Shown: positions 38,078 through 49,600, numbered from the stretch's first letter. The stretch is DNA of 64,000 nucleotides from Pseudomonadota bacterium (GCA_018262095.1 JAGTRW010000013.1:159333-223332), one strand, 5' to 3'. Notes: generated by a model from the sequence alone, not told the origin. A program made the numbers and translations.

Positions 38078-39922
38078 TTAACGGCCGCGCAGGAAAAGGC
38101 GGTCGAGGTCGGCGAGCGAGACCTGCGTCCACGTCGGTCGGCCGTGATTGCACTGGTCGGCGCGATCGGTTTCTTCCATCTGGCGCAGCAGCGCGTTCAT
38201 CTCGGCGATCGCCAGCTGGCGCCTGGCGCGCACCGCGCCGTGGCAGGCCATGGTCGCCAGCAACTCGTTGCGCCGCGCGGTCAGCAACTGCGTGCTGCCG
38301 TGCTCGCGCAGCTCGCCGAGCAGCGCCCGCGCCAGCGCTGCCGGGTCGGCCGCCTGCAGCAGCGCGGGAACGGCGCGCACGGCGAGTTGCGCGGGGCCGA
38401 TCGGCGCGACGTCGAAGCCCAGTTCGGCAAGTGTTCGGGCGTGTTCTTCGGCGGCTGCGACGTCGAGCGCGTCGGCGACGAACACGGCGGGAATCAGCAG
38501 CGCCTGGGTGGCGACCTGACGCGCGTCGAGCGCGGCCTTGAGTTTTTCGTAGACGATGCGTTCGTGCGCCGCGTGCATGTCGACGACGATCAAGCCTTGC
38601 GCGTTCTGCGCCAGGATGTAGATGCCGTGCAACTGGGCGATTGCGTAGCCGAGCGGCGCCGCTTCGCCGGGCGCCGGTGCCGGCAAGGCGTCGGGCGGCG
38701 ACTGCGCGGCGCCGGCAAAGGCGAGGTAGGCCGCCGTCGCCGGTTCGTTGGCGCCTAGCGACTGCTGGCGCGGTGCCCAGTTCCCGAACGCCGGACGCGC
38801 GGCGAAGCTCGCGCGCTGCGCGTCGGCCGGGTACGACGGTGCGGCGAAGGCGGTTTGACCGGCGTTGGCGGTCGGTGAATCGGCTTCGCTCGTCAGCGCG
38901 CTGGCCGCTTGCGAGTGGGTCGCCTGGGAAGCGGCGAGCGTTCGCTGAACGGCGTGAAAAACGAACTGATGGACGGCGCGCGAATCGCGGAAGCGGACCT
39001 CGGTTTTGGCCGGGTGGACGTTGACGTCTACCGTCGATGGGTCGATTTCAAGAAAAATACAATAGGCCGGGAAACGGCTGCCGTGCAGCAGGTCCTGATA
39101 GGCTTCGCGCAGCGCGTGACTGAGCAGCTTGTCGCGGACAAAGCGGCCGTTGACGTAGCAGTACTGCGCGTCGCTGCGCGCGCGCGAATGGGCGGGCAGC
39201 GCGCAATGGCCGAACACCCTGATTCCGGGGCCGACGCCGGTATCGACCGCGCGCGATTGTTCGAGGAACTCGTCGCCCAGAATCGCCCCGGCGCGAGTTC
39301 GCGCGTCGGTCTTGGCGAGATGCAGGCTGGCGCGTCCGTTATGTGTGAGCGTGAACGCCACCGCTGGGTGCGCCAGCGCGATGCGTTTGATCGCGTCGGC
39401 ACAATGCGCGAACTCGGTGCCTTCGGATTTGAGGAATTTTCGGCGCGCCGGGGTGTTGTAGTAGAGGTCGCGCATTTCGACGACGGTGCCGGCCGCCAGC
39501 GCCGCCGGTTGCGGCTGCGCGTTGGCTTCGGCGGGTAGCCGCCAGGCGTGCGCCGAATCGCGCGCGCGGCTGGTCAGCGTCAGGCGCGCGACCGCCGCCA
39601 CCGAGGCCAGCGCTTCGCCGCGAAAGCCGAGCGTCGCGACGCGTTCGAGATCGTCGAGCGAGGCGATCTTCGACGTCGCGTGGCGCGTCAGCGCCAACGC
39701 GAGCTGGGCCTGTTCGATTCCGCAGCCGTCGTCGGTCACGCGGATCAGCTTGACGCCGCCTTCCTCGAGCTGGATCTGGATCGCCGTGCTGCCGGCGTCG
39801 AGCGCGTTTTCGAGCAGCTCCTTGAGTACCGATGCGGGTCGTTCGACGACCTCGCCGGCGGCGATCTGGCTGATCAAGAGGTCGGGCAGCAGCAGGATGG
39901 TGGGGGTGTGCGCTTCGGTCAT
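38078..39922 (-). CDS. mutL: DNA mismatch repair protein MutL
   Basis: MutL couples MutS mismatch recognition to strand incision. The 614-residue product from the ATG at 39922 has the GHKL ATPase motifs ISQIAAGEVVERPASVLKEL, DDGCGIE and TLGFRGEALASV, and a C-terminal domain with DMHAAHERIVYE from residue 448. This fits the endonuclease metal motif DQHAxxExxxxE except Met for Gln, so MutL probably nicks DNA itself, as expected where MutH is absent. The middle of the protein is Ala/Pro-rich linker. A longer upstream frame is not supported. Confidence 0.96.
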   Translation of the reverse strand: MTEAHTPTILLLPDLLISQIAAGEVVERPASVLKELLENALDAGSTAIQIQLEEGGVKLIRVTDDGCGIEQAQLALALTRHATSKIASLDDLERVATLGFRGEALASVAAVARLTLTSRARDSAHAWRLPAEANAQPQPAALAAGTVVEMRDLYYNTPARRKFLKSEGTEFAHCADAIKRIALAHPAVAFTLTHNGRASLHLAKTDARTRAGAILGDEFLEQSRAVDTGVGPGIRVFGHCALPAHSRARSDAQYCYVNGRFVRDKLLSHALREAYQDLLHGSRFPAYCIFLEIDPSTVDVNVHPAKTEVRFRDSRAVHQFVFHAVQRTLAASQATHSQAASALTSEADSPTANAGQTAFAAPSYPADAQRASFAARPAFGNWAPRQQSLGANEPATAAYLAFAGAAQSPPDALPAPAPGEAAPLGYAIAQLHGIYILAQNAQGLIVVDMHAAHERIVYEKLKAALDARQVATQALLIPAVFVADALDVAAAEEHARTLAELGFDVAPIGPAQLAVRAVPALLQAADPAALARALLGELREHGSTQLLTARRNELLATMACHGAVRARRQLAIAEMNALLRQMEETDRADQCNHGRPTWTQVSLADLDRLFLRGR

Positions 39923-39985
39923 GGGTCGATTATACCGGCCAGGCTTCATGTAGAATCGCGCTCTTTGCTCAGAGCGCTCGCCACG

Positions 39986-40621
39986 ATGGACTACCTCGCC
40001 TTTTTTATCGATCTCGTTCTGCATCTGGACAAGCACCTTGCGGTGCTAGTGCAACAGTACGGCACCTGGATCTACGCGATCCTTTTCGTGATCATCTTCA
40101 GCGAGACCGGTTTCGTGGTGACGCCGTTTCTTCCCGGCGATTCGCTGCTCTTCGTCGCCGGCGCGCTGGCGGCGCTCGGTGGCATGAACATCGGCGTGCT
40201 GCTCGCCGTGCTGCTGGCTGCCGCGGCGCTCGGCAATATGCTCAACTACCAGATCGGCCGTTTCCTGGGGCCCAAGGTCTTTCAGTGGGAAGACTCGCGC
40301 TTTTTCAACAAGGCGGCGTTGCAGAAGACCCATGCCTTCTACGACAAGCACGGCGGCAAGACGCTGGTGATTTCGCGTTTCCTGCCGCTGTTTCGCACTT
40401 TCGCGCCGTTCGTCGCCGGCATCGGCGCGATGAGTTACGCGCGCTTCACCCTGTTCAATCTGGTCGGCGCCGTTTCGTGGGTCGGTCTGCTGACGCTGGC
40501 AGGCTATTTTTTCGGCAATCTGCCGTGGGTGCAAAAAAATCTGTCGGTCGTGATCCTCGGCATCATCGCCGTTTCGCTGGTCCCGGTGGCGATCGGCTGG
40601 TGGCAGCAGCGCAAGGCCTAG
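39986..40621 (+). CDS. DedA family membrane protein
   Basis: The 211-residue product is a DedA/SNARE-associated (VTT) membrane protein with TPFLPGDSLLFVAGALAALG, ISRFLPLFRTFAPFVAGIGAMSYARF and the amphipathic GxxxVGAVSWVGLLTLAGYFFG segment. DedA proteins act as lipid transporters, with undecaprenyl phosphate or phospholipids as proposed substrates, and support envelope homeostasis. It is divergent from mutL with 63 bases between; a TAGAAT hexamer at 39951-39956 may be its -10. Confidence 0.92.
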   Translation: MDYLAFFIDLVLHLDKHLAVLVQQYGTWIYAILFVIIFSETGFVVTPFLPGDSLLFVAGALAALGGMNIGVLLAVLLAAAALGNMLNYQIGRFLGPKVFQWEDSRFFNKAALQKTHAFYDKHGGKTLVISRFLPLFRTFAPFVAGIGAMSYARFTLFNLVGAVSWVGLLTLAGYFFGNLPWVQKNLSVVILGIIAVSLVPVAIGWWQQRKA

Positions 40622-40652
40622 GCCGATAATTGCGCACGGGAATGATAGAAAC

Positions 40653-41243
40653 ATGAAAGCAATGCAAAGTCTGTGCGTCTACTGCGGTTCGAGCAGCGGG
40701 CGGCTCGAAGATTACGCACAAGCCGCGCGCGTTCTGGCCAGCGCCATGGTCGAGCGCGGCATTCGCCTGGTCTATGGCGGCGCCAGCGTCGGCATCATGG
40801 GCTCCGTCGCCGACGAGGTGCTGCGCCTCGGCGGCCAGGCGGTCGGCGTGATTCCCGAGTCGCTGATGCGCAAGGAGCTGGCGCATGCCGGGCTAAGCGA
40901 ACTGCACGTTACGCCGTCGATGCATGCGCGCAAGACGCTGATGGCCGAACTCGCCGACGGTTTCGTCGCGCTGCCCGGCGGCATCGGCACCTTCGAGGAA
41001 ATCTTCGAGGTGTGGACCTGGGCGCAGCTCGGCTTCCACGGCAAGCCCTGCGGCCTGCTCAACGTCGCGGGTTATTACGACGGCCTGGTCAGCTTTCTCG
41101 ACCACGCCGCCAGCGAGCGGTTCGTTCGACCCGACCAGCGCCGGATGCTGGTCGTCGAAGAGAGCCCCGCGGCGCTGATCGACCGCTTCGCCAGCTATAC
41201 GCCGCCAGCGCTGCCCAAGTGGGTCGGGCGCGACGAAACCTGA
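40653..41243 (+). CDS. LOG family protein (TIGR00730 type)
   Basis: The 196-residue product has the Rossmann-like fold of LOG/lysine-decarboxylase-fold proteins, with [32 protein letters not shown] and the diagnostic motifs ARKTLM and [20 protein letters not shown]. Characterised members are phosphoribohydrolases that release cytokinin-type bases from their nucleotides; the bacterial role is nucleotide housekeeping. It lies 31 bases after dedA and 11 bases before nfo, so a three-gene operon is likely. Confidence 0.92.
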   Translation: MKAMQSLCVYCGSSSGRLEDYAQAARVLASAMVERGIRLVYGGASVGIMGSVADEVLRLGGQAVGVIPESLMRKELAHAGLSELHVTPSMHARKTLMAELADGFVALPGGIGTFEEIFEVWTWAQLGFHGKPCGLLNVAGYYDGLVSFLDHAASERFVRPDQRRMLVVEESPAALIDRFASYTPPALPKWVGRDET

Positions 41244-41254
41244 ACGCCGCCGCG

Positions 41255-42088
41255 ATGCTCAACATCGGTTGTCACCTGTCGACGAGCAAAGGCTTCATGG
41301 CAATGGGGCGCGATGCGCTGTCGATCGGCGCCAGCACCTTCCAGTTCTTTACGCGCAACCCGCGCGGCGGCGCGGCCAAGGCGATCGATCAAGACGATCT
41401 TGCCGCTTTCCTGCTGCTCGCCAGCGAGCATCGCCTGGCGCCGCTGCTGGCGCACGCGCCGTATACGCTCAACGCCTGTTCGGCCGACGAGAATACCCGC
41501 CGTTTTGCGGCCGAGATGATGGCCGATGATCTGGCGCGAATGGAATTGCTGCCCGGAAATCTCTACAACTTCCATCCCGGCAGTCACGTCGGGCAAGGCG
41601 CGAGTGCCGGGATCGAACTGATCGTCGCGCAGCTTAACGCGCTGCTGACGCCGCAGCAGACGACGACCGTGCTGCTCGAGACGATGGCCGGCAAAGGCAG
41701 CGAGGTCGGCAGCACGTTCAGGCAATTGCGGCAGATCATCGACGGCGTCGAGCGCAAGGAAAAAGTGGGCGTCTGCCTCGACACCTGCCACGTGCACGAC
41801 GCCGGCTACGATATCGTCAATGACCTGGACGGCGTGCTCGCCGAGTTCGACGCGGTAATCGGGATCGACAAGCTGCGCGCCATTCACCTCAACGACAGCA
41901 TGAATCAGCTGGGCAGCCGCAAGGACCGCCACGCGCGCATCGGCGACGGACAAATCGGCCTGCCGGCGCTCACGCGAATCATCAACCACCCGCAATTGCG
42001 ACGCTTGCCGTTCTATCTCGAAACGCCCAACGAGCTTCCCGGTTATGCGCAGGAGATCGCGCTGCTGCGCGGCGTCTATCGCGATTAG
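41255..42088 (+). CDS. nfo: endonuclease IV (AP endonuclease)
   Basis: Nfo cuts at abasic sites and repairs oxidative 3' blocks. The 277-residue product begins [14 protein letters not shown] and shows the zinc-site signatures [62 protein letters not shown] and LETPN, with all expected His, Glu and Asp ligands. The ATG is 12 bases after the LOG gene stop. The family length is about 280, so it is complete. Confidence 0.96.
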   Translation: MLNIGCHLSTSKGFMAMGRDALSIGASTFQFFTRNPRGGAAKAIDQDDLAAFLLLASEHRLAPLLAHAPYTLNACSADENTRRFAAEMMADDLARMELLPGNLYNFHPGSHVGQGASAGIELIVAQLNALLTPQQTTTVLLETMAGKGSEVGSTFRQLRQIIDGVERKEKVGVCLDTCHVHDAGYDIVNDLDGVLAEFDAVIGIDKLRAIHLNDSMNQLGSRKDRHARIGDGQIGLPALTRIINHPQLRRLPFYLETPNELPGYAQEIALLRGVYRD

Positions 42089-42292
42089 GCGGCGACGATG
42101 CCGCTTTTCTTAAAACTGACGATGAACTAGGATAAGCGCTGTCGCTGGAATGTCCGCGGGCGCCGGTCGCCCTCTGGCAGCGCGCTGACGAGTTGCCGTC
42201 GGCCTCCTTTCAAGGGCTGATTGCGCTCTTGCCAGAGCGCACGGCATGGCGAGTTGATGTCTTCAAAAAAACAGCTTTCAACGGGAGCTCAG

Positions 42293-43963
42293 GTGGACAA
42301 GATCTGGCTGCAGAGTTATCAGCAAGGCGTGCCTGCCGAGGTCGATATCAACGAGTTCGAGTCGCTTGGGCAGATGTTTGAAAAGAGCGTCGCGCGCTAT
42401 CGCGACCGCGTCGCCTACGTCAGTATGGGCGCCGAGCTGACCTACGGCGAGCTCGACACGCTGGCGCGAGATTTCGCCGCTTACCTGCAGAACGATCTCA
42501 AGCTGGCGCGCGGTGCGCGCATCGCGCTGATGATGCCCAACGTCCTGCAGTATCCTATCTGCATGCTCGGCGCCTTGCGTGCCGGCTATGCGGTGGTCAA
42601 TTGCAATCCGCTCTATACGCCACGCGAGCTTGAACATCAGCTCACCGATTCGGGCGCCGAAGCGATCGTCATCCTGGAGAACTTTGCGCATACGCTCGAG
42701 CGCGTTCTGGCGCAAAGCACGATCAAACACATCGTGATCGCGCGCCTGGGCGACCTGCTCGGTTTTGCCAAGGGCAGCTTCGTCAATTTTGTCGTCAAGT
42801 ACGTCAAGAAAATGGTTCCGGCGTGGCAGTTGCCGCAGCCCGTCGACTTTCGCAAGACGCTGCTCCGCGGCGCCGGTCGCGAGTTCATTCCGGTGGCGGT
42901 GAAACCCGACGATCTCGCCTTTCTGCAATACACCGGCGGTACCACCGGTGTCTGCAAGGGCGCCATGCTGACTCACCGCAACATCCTCGCCAACCTGGCG
43001 CAGGTCTATGCCTGGATCATTCCGGATATCGAGGAAGGTCGCGAGTTTGTCGTCACCGCTCTACCTCTTTATCATATCTTCGCGCTGACCGCCAACTGCT
43101 TCACCTTCCTGCGCATCGGCGCGAGCAATCTGCTGATTACCAACCCGCGCGATATCCCGGCCCTGGTCAGCGAACTTGCAAAATATCCGATCACCGTCTT
43201 CCTCGGCGTCAACACCTTGTTCAATGCGCTGTTGCACAATGAGGCGTTCCGCGCGCTCGATTTTTCTCACCTCAAGATCTCGCTGGGCGGCGGCATGGCC
43301 GTGCAAAAATCCGTCGCCGATAGATGGAAGCAGCTGACCGGGACCGCGTTGATCGAAGCCTACGGCCTGACCGAAACCTCGCCGGCGGTGACCATCAATC
43401 CGCTCAACAGTACCGAATACAACGGCTCGATCGGTCTGCCGATTTCATCGACCGAGGTGGTGATCCGCAACGACAGCGGCGTCGACGTCGCGCTCGGCGA
43501 ACGCGGCGAACTTTGTGTCCGCGGCCCACAGGTGATGACCGGCTACTTCAACCGCCCGGAAGAAACGGCCAACGTCTTCATGGCCGACGGCTTCATGCGT
43601 ACCGGCGATATCGCGGTGATGGACGAAAAAGGTTATCTGCGCATCGTCGACCGCAAGAAAGACATGATCCTGGTCTCGGGTTTCAACGTCTATCCAAACG
43701 AAGTCGAGGACGTCGTGGCGATGCATCCGGGCGTTCTCGAAGTCGCTTCGGTGGGAATTCCCGATGCCAGGTCGGGAGAGGCGGTGAAGATCTTCGTCGT
43801 CAAGAAGGATCCGGCACTGACCGCCGCGCAACTGATCGCGCACTGCCGCGAACACCTCACCGGTTACAAGGTGCCGAGTCAGGTCGAGTTCCGCTCCGGG
43901 CTGCCCAAGACCACCGTCGGAAAAATCCTGCGCCGCCAGTTGCGCGACGAGCTCGGTCGCTGA
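42293..43963 (+). CDS. fadD: long-chain fatty acid--CoA ligase
   Basis: FadD activates fatty acids with ATP and CoA at the inner membrane. The product from the GTG at 42293 (GGGAG just upstream, start MDKIWLQSY) is 556 residues, close to E. coli FadD, which begins MKKVWLNRY. Motifs are [28 protein letters not shown] and [20 protein letters not shown] (FACS motif), then the C-terminal [10 protein letters not shown] and [12 protein letters not shown]. In-frame ATGs at 42221 and 42257 would add poorly conserved residues. The 200-base gap after nfo shows no other gene. Confidence 0.94.
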   Translation: MDKIWLQSYQQGVPAEVDINEFESLGQMFEKSVARYRDRVAYVSMGAELTYGELDTLARDFAAYLQNDLKLARGARIALMMPNVLQYPICMLGALRAGYAVVNCNPLYTPRELEHQLTDSGAEAIVILENFAHTLERVLAQSTIKHIVIARLGDLLGFAKGSFVNFVVKYVKKMVPAWQLPQPVDFRKTLLRGAGREFIPVAVKPDDLAFLQYTGGTTGVCKGAMLTHRNILANLAQVYAWIIPDIEEGREFVVTALPLYHIFALTANCFTFLRIGASNLLITNPRDIPALVSELAKYPITVFLGVNTLFNALLHNEAFRALDFSHLKISLGGGMAVQKSVADRWKQLTGTALIEAYGLTETSPAVTINPLNSTEYNGSIGLPISSTEVVIRNDSGVDVALGERGELCVRGPQVMTGYFNRPEETANVFMADGFMRTGDIAVMDEKGYLRIVDRKKDMILVSGFNVYPNEVEDVVAMHPGVLEVASVGIPDARSGEAVKIFVVKKDPALTAAQLIAHCREHLTGYKVPSQVEFRSGLPKTTVGKILRRQLRDELGR

Positions 43964-44128
43964 ATGACGTTCGATCGAGCCGCGTCGCGTTCAAGCCACG
44001 GCCGCTGCCGAATTGTGTCCAGCGTATGCAAAATGCGCGGCGCCGGTGCTATATTCGCCGCCGTGACGGCAGCCTGCGGCATGATCCGGCAGCGCGGCGC
44101 CACCTAATCCACTCTTCAAGGCAATGCT

Positions 44129-44515
44129 ATGTGGAAATCGATCCTGGCTATCAGTCTCGGCGCGGCGCTCGGCGCCCTGCTACGCTGGCAGCTCGGCAGC
44201 AAGCTCAACAGCATGTTCCCGACCGTTCCTCCCGGCACGCTGGCCGCCAATCTGGTCGGCGCCTACGTCGTCGGACTGGGCATCGCCTTCTTCGCGACCT
44301 ATTCGGCGATCTCGCCGGAATGGCGATTGCTGGTCATCACCGGATTTTGCGGCGGCCTGACGACGTTTTCGACTTTTTCCGCCGAGGTCACCGTCTTGTT
44401 GCAGCAGGGGCGGATTTCCTGGGCGCTCGGCGCCGTTGCCGCGCACGTCGTCGGCTCGGTGCTGATGACCTTTGCCGGGATCGGCACCATTTATCTGTTG
44501 AGGAATGCGCCGTGA
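44129..44515 (+). CDS. crcB: fluoride channel CrcB
   Basis: The 128-residue product has four hydrophobic helices and the Fluc-family motif [15 protein letters not shown], in which the Phe-box and Na-binding region lie; [16 protein letters not shown] is the conserved N-terminal half. The protein dimerises and exports fluoride. It overlaps the DUF190 reading region by the ATGA-like junction at 44512-44515. I could not find a fluoride riboswitch in the 165 bases upstream. Confidence 0.95.
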   Translation: MWKSILAISLGAALGALLRWQLGSKLNSMFPTVPPGTLAANLVGAYVVGLGIAFFATYSAISPEWRLLVITGFCGGLTTFSTFSAEVTVLLQQGRISWALGAVAAHVVGSVLMTFAGIGTIYLLRNAP

Positions 44516-44532
44516 ACTCGAAGGAGGTCAGC

Positions 44533-44886
44533 ATGCAAGGATCGTTGCTCAGGTTCTATCTCGTTGAGCAGCAGCGTCACCAGGGTGTCCTGCTCTGGGA
44601 GTGGCTGCTCGAAAAGGCCAATGCGATTGGTATTCCTGGTGGTTGCGCGTTTCGCGCCGTTGGCGGTTTCGGGCGACACCATGCGGTGCACGAGGAGCGT
44701 TTCTTCGAGCTGGCCGGCGTCGCCGGAATCGCAGTCGAGTTCATCGCCAACGACGACGAGGTCGAGCAATTTCTGGCGCTCATTCATGACCAAAAGATTC
44801 GCCTCTTCTATGCCCGTATTCCCGCCTTTTTCGGCGTCATCAACCCGGATGCCGATGACTTCATCGGCGTCGCTGACGGTCAATGA
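44533..44886 (+). CDS. DUF190 domain protein
   Basis: The 117-residue product belongs to the DUF190 family (PII-like trimer fold), with LRFYLVEQQRHQGVLLWEWL, GCAFRAVGGFGRHHAVHEE and VEFIANDDEVEQFLALI. DUF190 genes frequently neighbour crcB in proteobacteria, as here. The ATG at 44533 has an excellent AAGGAGG five bases upstream; an upstream GTG at 44512 is less likely. The role in fluoride resistance is unproved. Confidence 0.9.
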   Translation: MQGSLLRFYLVEQQRHQGVLLWEWLLEKANAIGIPGGCAFRAVGGFGRHHAVHEERFFELAGVAGIAVEFIANDDEVEQFLALIHDQKIRLFYARIPAFFGVINPDADDFIGVADGQ

Positions 44887-45033
44887 CGGATGGTTTTCCG
44901 GCGACTCTTTCGAGCGCTTCCTGTCAAGCCTTGAGCGACGAGCTCGATAAGCGCAGGGCATTCCGTTGTATAGTCACGCTTTTGTTTGTTTTTTTCACCG
45001 TGTTTTTGATCAACTTTTGTATTGGAACCCAAA

Positions 45034-46533
45034 ATGGCCACAGCCGCTAAACCTGTCTCCCCCAAGAAAGCCGTTCCCGCCAAGAAGCCCGTCGCTGCCG
45101 TGAAGGCTGTTGCTGCCAAGAAGCCGGTCGCTGCCGCGAAGGCCGTCGCTGCCAAGAAGCCGGTCGCTGCCAAGAAGCCCGCTGCCGCCGTCAAGGCCGT
45201 TGCCAAGACGGTCGCACCGGCCAAGTTCGTCAAGATCACCAAGGTCGTCGGTCGCCAGATTCTCGACTCGCGCGGCAACCCGACCGTCGAAGTCGACATC
45301 ACGCTCGACAACGGTTTCGTCGCGCGTTCGGCGGTTCCGTCCGGCGCCTCGACCGGCGAATTCGAAGCCTGCGAACTGCGCGACGGCAACAAGAAAGTCT
45401 ATCTCGGCAAGGGCGTGCTCAAGGCGGTTGAAGCCGTCAACGGCCCGATCGCCAAGCTGCTCAAGGGCAAGAACCCGCTCAACCAGCGCGAGCTCGACGA
45501 CGCGCTGATCGCGCTCGACGGCACCCAGAACAAGTCCAAGCTCGGCGCCAATGCGCTGCTCGGCGCATCGATGTCGATCACCGTCGCCGCCGCCCAGGTC
45601 AGCAAGATGCCGCTCTGGAAGTACATCGCCAAGCTGCACAAGAACAAGGAATTCGTTCTGCCGACGCCGATGGCCAACATCATCAACGGCGGCAAGCACG
45701 CCGACAACCTGATCGACTTCCAGGAATTCATGATCATGCCGATCGGCGCCAAGACCTTCTCCGAAGGCCTGCGCTGGGTCACCGAAGTGTTCCATGCCTT
45801 GAAGAGCATCCTCAAGAAGGGCGGTCACGTGACCGCGGTCGGCGACGAAGGCGGTTTTGCGCCCAACCTGACCAACGACCAGGCGCTTGACGTCGTCATG
45901 CAGGCGATCGAAGCCGCCGGTTACAAGCCCGGCAAGCAGATCGGCATCGCCCTCGACTGCGCTTCGTCGGAGCTCTTCGACGAAGGCGGCCGCAAGGGCT
46001 ACAAGTTCTGGAAGTCGAACCCGGACAAGCTGTTCTCGGCCGACGAAATGATCGCCATCTACGCCGACTGGTGCAAGAAGTACCCGATCGTTTCGATCGA
46101 GGACGGCCTCGACCAGAGCGACTGGGACGGCTACGTCAAGTTCACCCAGGCGCTCGGCAAGAAGGTTCAGATCGTCGGCGACGACTTCTTCGTCACCAAC
46201 CCGACCCGCCTCAAGAAGGGCATCGACATGGGCGCCTGCAACGCGATCCTGATCAAGGTCAACCAGATCGGCACCGTGACCGAGACGCTCGACGCCATCA
46301 AGATGGCCCAGAAGGCGGGCTACGGCGTGATCTCTTCGCACCGTTCGGGCGAAACCGAAGACTCGTTCATCGCCGACCTGGCGGTGGGCACCGGTGCCGG
46401 CCAGATCAAGACCGGTTCGCTGTCGCGTACCGACCGCATCTGCAAATACAACCAACTGATCCGCATCGAAGAGCAACTCGGCGCCAAGGCCATCTTCAAG
46501 GGCTTGAAATCGATCAAGGGCGCCGGCTACTAA
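45034..46533 (+). CDS. eno: enolase with Lys/Ala/Pro-rich N-terminal extension
   Basis: Enolase interconverts 2-phosphoglycerate and phosphoenolpyruvate. Residues from about 65 onward form a normal enolase: [18 protein letters not shown], the catalytic loops GDEGGFAPN and [32 protein letters not shown], and the signature [17 protein letters not shown] and SHRSGETED. The first 62 or so residues are an unusual addition built of KKPVAA and KAVAA repeats, like the tails of histone H1-like proteins; total length 499 against about 430 for the family. A 24-base DNA repeat (45112-45135 and 45148-45171) keeps frame. ATG 45034 is the only sensible start. Confidence 0.95.
   Translation: MATAAKPVSPKKAVPAKKPVAAVKAVAAKKPVAAAKAVAAKKPVAAKKPAAAVKAVAKTVAPAKFVKITKVVGRQILDSRGNPTVEVDITLDNGFVARSAVPSGASTGEFEACELRDGNKKVYLGKGVLKAVEAVNGPIAKLLKGKNPLNQRELDDALIALDGTQNKSKLGANALLGASMSITVAAAQVSKMPLWKYIAKLHKNKEFVLPTPMANIINGGKHADNLIDFQEFMIMPIGAKTFSEGLRWVTEVFHALKSILKKGGHVTAVGDEGGFAPNLTNDQALDVVMQAIEAAGYKPGKQIGIALDCASSELFDEGGRKGYKFWKSNPDKLFSADEMIAIYADWCKKYPIVSIEDGLDQSDWDGYVKFTQALGKKVQIVGDDFFVTNPTRLKKGIDMGACNAILIKVNQIGTVTETLDAIKMAQKAGYGVISSHRSGETEDSFIADLAVGTGAGQIKTGSLSRTDRICKYNQLIRIEEQLGAKAIFKGLKSIKGAGY
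45112..45171 (+). repeat. in-frame direct repeat within the enolase extension
   Basis: The 24 bases GCTGCCAAGAAGCCGGTCGC plus TGCC occur exactly at 45112-45135 and 45148-45171, a 36-base offset that equals 12 codons. They encode the AAKKPVAA unit. Near copies continue on both sides (45075-45105 and 45172-45190). Such repeats expand or contract by slippage and may vary among strains. Confidence 0.85.
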
Positions 46534-46556
46534 GTCAGTCGCTCCGCTTCAAAGAA

Positions 46557-46584
46557 AGGCAGCGCTTCGGCGCTGCTTTTTTTT
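46557..46584 (+). terminator. intrinsic terminator of eno
   Basis: GCAGCGC (46559-46565), a TTCG tetraloop, GCGCTGC (46570-46576) and eight T residues (46577-46584) make a textbook Rho-independent terminator 24 bases after the eno stop. Confidence 0.95.
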
Positions 46585-46621
46585 GCGCTCGTTTTGCCGC
46601 AGGTGTCGCATTGGCGCGGGC

Positions 46622-46627
46622 TATAAT
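46622..46627 (+). promoter_or_regulatory. consensus -10 box before the alpha-2-macroglobulin gene
   Basis: A perfect TATAAT at 46622-46627 lies 33 bases before the ATG at 46660. The best -35 candidate, TTGCCG at 46594-46599, is 22 bases away, which is longer than normal, so the promoter is a partial prediction. Confidence 0.45.
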
Positions 46628-46659
46628 CCGACGCTGTCACCTGTCATTTCGGGCCTGTC

Positions 46660-49600
46660 ATGTGCGCTAAGCGTTTTCAATCAGTCCTTGTCCTGCTCGG
46701 CGTGCTTGCCGTGGCGGGTGCCGCCAACGCCGTCGGCGTTCGCCAGTTCTCGCCGCAAGGCGAGGTCGACCCGGCGGTTCGCGCCAGCGCGGTGTTCACC
46801 GCCGACATAGTGGCGCTCGGCCGGCCCGACGCCCCTTCACCTTTTGCCGTCGATTGCGGCGAGGTCCGTGGCCGCGGGCGCTGGAGCGACGCGCGGCGCT
46901 GGACGTTCACGCTCGAGCGCGCCTTGCGGCCCGGCGAGCGCTGCGACTTCAGGCTCAAGGGCGATCTCAAGGCCGCCAACGGCGAGGCGGTTGCCGGCGA
47001 ATCGGCTTACGCCTTTTTCGCTCCCGGTCCCTGGCCGCGTTCGCTGACGCCCGCCGCCGGCGCGGCGATCGAGGAAGACCAGGCTTTCGTCATCGACGCT
47101 TCCACCGCGCTCAAGCGCGCATCGGTCGAGCGCCAGGTGTGGTGCGAGGCCGACGGCGTCGGCAACCGCATCCCGGTGAGCATCCTGCCCGATGCCAAGC
47201 GCGGCGAAATCCTCGCCACCTTGCAGCGCAAAGCGCAGCCCGCAACGCTGGCGATTTCCTGCGCCGAGCGCCTGCCGGCGGGGGCCAGGATGCGTCTGGT
47301 CTGGGGCGCCGGCGTCGAAGCTGAAAACGGGGCCAAGGCGAGCCGCAGCGAGAGTTTCGCCTACCGCGTTCGCCAGCCTTTGCGCGCCAGCGTCAGTTGC
47401 GAGCGCGAAAAGCCCGCTGCACCGTGCTCGCCGCTCTCCGATCTGCGCCTCGAGTTCTCGGCGCCGGTCGATGCCAAGCTGGCCGCCGGCGCGCGCCTGA
47501 TCTCGCCGGCCGGATCGCGCTCGCCGCAATCGCCCGATCAGGACGGCAGCCGCGAAAACACGACGAGCGTGCTGACCTTCAAGCGACCGCTACCGCCCAA
47601 CGCCGAGCTCACTATCGAGCTGCCGGCCGGAATCAAGGACGAGGCGGGACGGTCGCTGGAGAACGCCGCGAACTTTCCGCTCAAGCTGCGCACCGGCAGC
47701 GCGCCGCCGCTCGCCAAATTCCCCGGCGCTTTCGGCATCGTCGAACTCAAGCAGGGCGGGGTGTTGCCGGTGACGCTGCGCAACGTCGAAGCGATGCTGC
47801 CGGTGGCCAGCCTTCAATTGCCTGGTCAAAACGCGCATCGCTTGACCAGCCAGCGACTGACCGACGACGGCCAGGTGATCGCGGCGATCCGCGCCATCGC
47901 CAAGTTCGAGCAGCAGACCAAGCGCTATCGGATCGGCAAGGGTCAAGAGGCGTACGACTACGACGATCCGTATTACGCGCGCGAACTGCCTTTTCTCAAG
48001 GACAAGGCCGGGGTCGTCAGCCGCGAGCTGCCCAAGCCGGGCGGCACTAGCGAGTTCGAGGTGGTCGGCATTCCGCTGCAAAAATCCGGCTATCACATCG
48101 TCGAGATCGAAAGCCGCCTGCTCGGCGCCGCGCTGCTGACGACGCCGGGGCCGATGTACGTGCGCAGCACGGCGCTGGTCACCAATATGGCGGTGCATCT
48201 CAAACGCGGGCGCGACAACGCGCTCGTCTGGGTCACCGCGCTCGACAGCGGCAAGCCGGTCGCCGGCGCCGAAGTGCGCCTCTCCGATTGCGATGGAAGA
48301 TCGCTGTGGGCCGGGCGCAGCGACGATCAGGGACGCGCGCTGGCTGCCGTGGCGCTGCCCGAGCAGAGCTGCCAGGACGACAATTTCTTCTTCGCCAGCG
48401 CGCGCCTTGGCGATGACTACAGCTTTGTTCGTTCGGACTGGAACGAAGGCATCGAGCCCTGGCGTTTCGGCGTCGAAACCTGGGGCGAAATCGATGCGCG
48501 CAAGATCCACACGATCGTAGACCGCACGCTGCTACGCGCCGGGCAGACGGTGTCGATGAAGCACGTCGCGCGCGAGCGCGGCAGCAGCGGTTTTTCTTTC
48601 CCCGCTGTGCAATCGTTGCCGCGTGAAATGGTGATTCGCCACGACGGCAGCGGCGACGAATTCCGCCAGCCGCTTTCCTGGGACGGTCGCGGTGTGGCGG
48701 TTAGCGCGTGGAAAATCCCGTCGTCGGCCAAGCGCGGCAGTTATCAGATCGAGCTTGCCGGCGCCAAGAATGGCGTCAGCGTGAGCAGCGGCAGCTTCAA
48801 CGTATCCGATTTTCGCCTGCCGGTATTTTCCGGCAGCGTTCAGGGGCTCGCCTCTGCGCAGGTGGCGCCCAAGGAAGTTCCGCTGGCGCTCTCGCTCGCC
48901 TTCCTCAACGGCGGCGCCGCCAAGGGCGCCAAGGTCGAGCTGTCGGCGACGCTGCGCGCGCGTTGGCCGCAGTATAAGGGCTACGAGGACTTCCGCTTTC
49001 TCGTCGATTTCGACGCGCCGGGGCGTACGGCCTTTGCCGTCGACGAGGGGCGCGAGCAGGAGACGCTGTTGGTCGACAAGGCACCGCTGACGCTCGACCA
49101 GGCGGGCGCCGGCAAGTTCAAGGTGCCGCTGCGAGAGCCGATCAAGGGGCCGAGCGAAATCTACGCGCAGATGACTTTCGCTGATCCGAACGGCGAGATC
49201 CAGACGCTGCACGGCTCGGTCGAGCTTTCGCCGGCGGCCGTCGTCGTCGGCCTGCGCGTCAAGGATTGGGTGTCGGTCAGCGACAAGGATTCGGCCAAGA
49301 GCGGGGTTGAAGTCGTCGTTCTCGATTCGCAGGGCAAGCCGGCCGCCGACGCGCCGGTCAAGATCAGCGCCAAGCGGCGCGTCGACTTCAGCCACCGCAA
49401 GCGCATCGTCGGCGGTTTTTACGCCTACGAAAACTCGACCGAATTTTCCGACCTCGGCGAAGTCTGCAAGGGGCGTTCGGACGCGCGCGGCAAGTTCGCT
49501 TGCGCGCTGCCGGCCGGCGAGCCGGGCAACGTCTACCTGCTGGCGCAGACCAGCGACCGCCAGGGCAACGTCGCCCGGGCCGGCACCAGTTACTGGGTCG

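Noticed and set aside
43964..44128. Possible fluoride riboswitch upstream of crcB
   Set aside because: The fluoride aptamer has a well-defined core with a GGNGAUGG-type segment and paired CGCC/GGCG pseudoknot elements; I could not find this order in the leader. GC-rich hairpins there are not enough.
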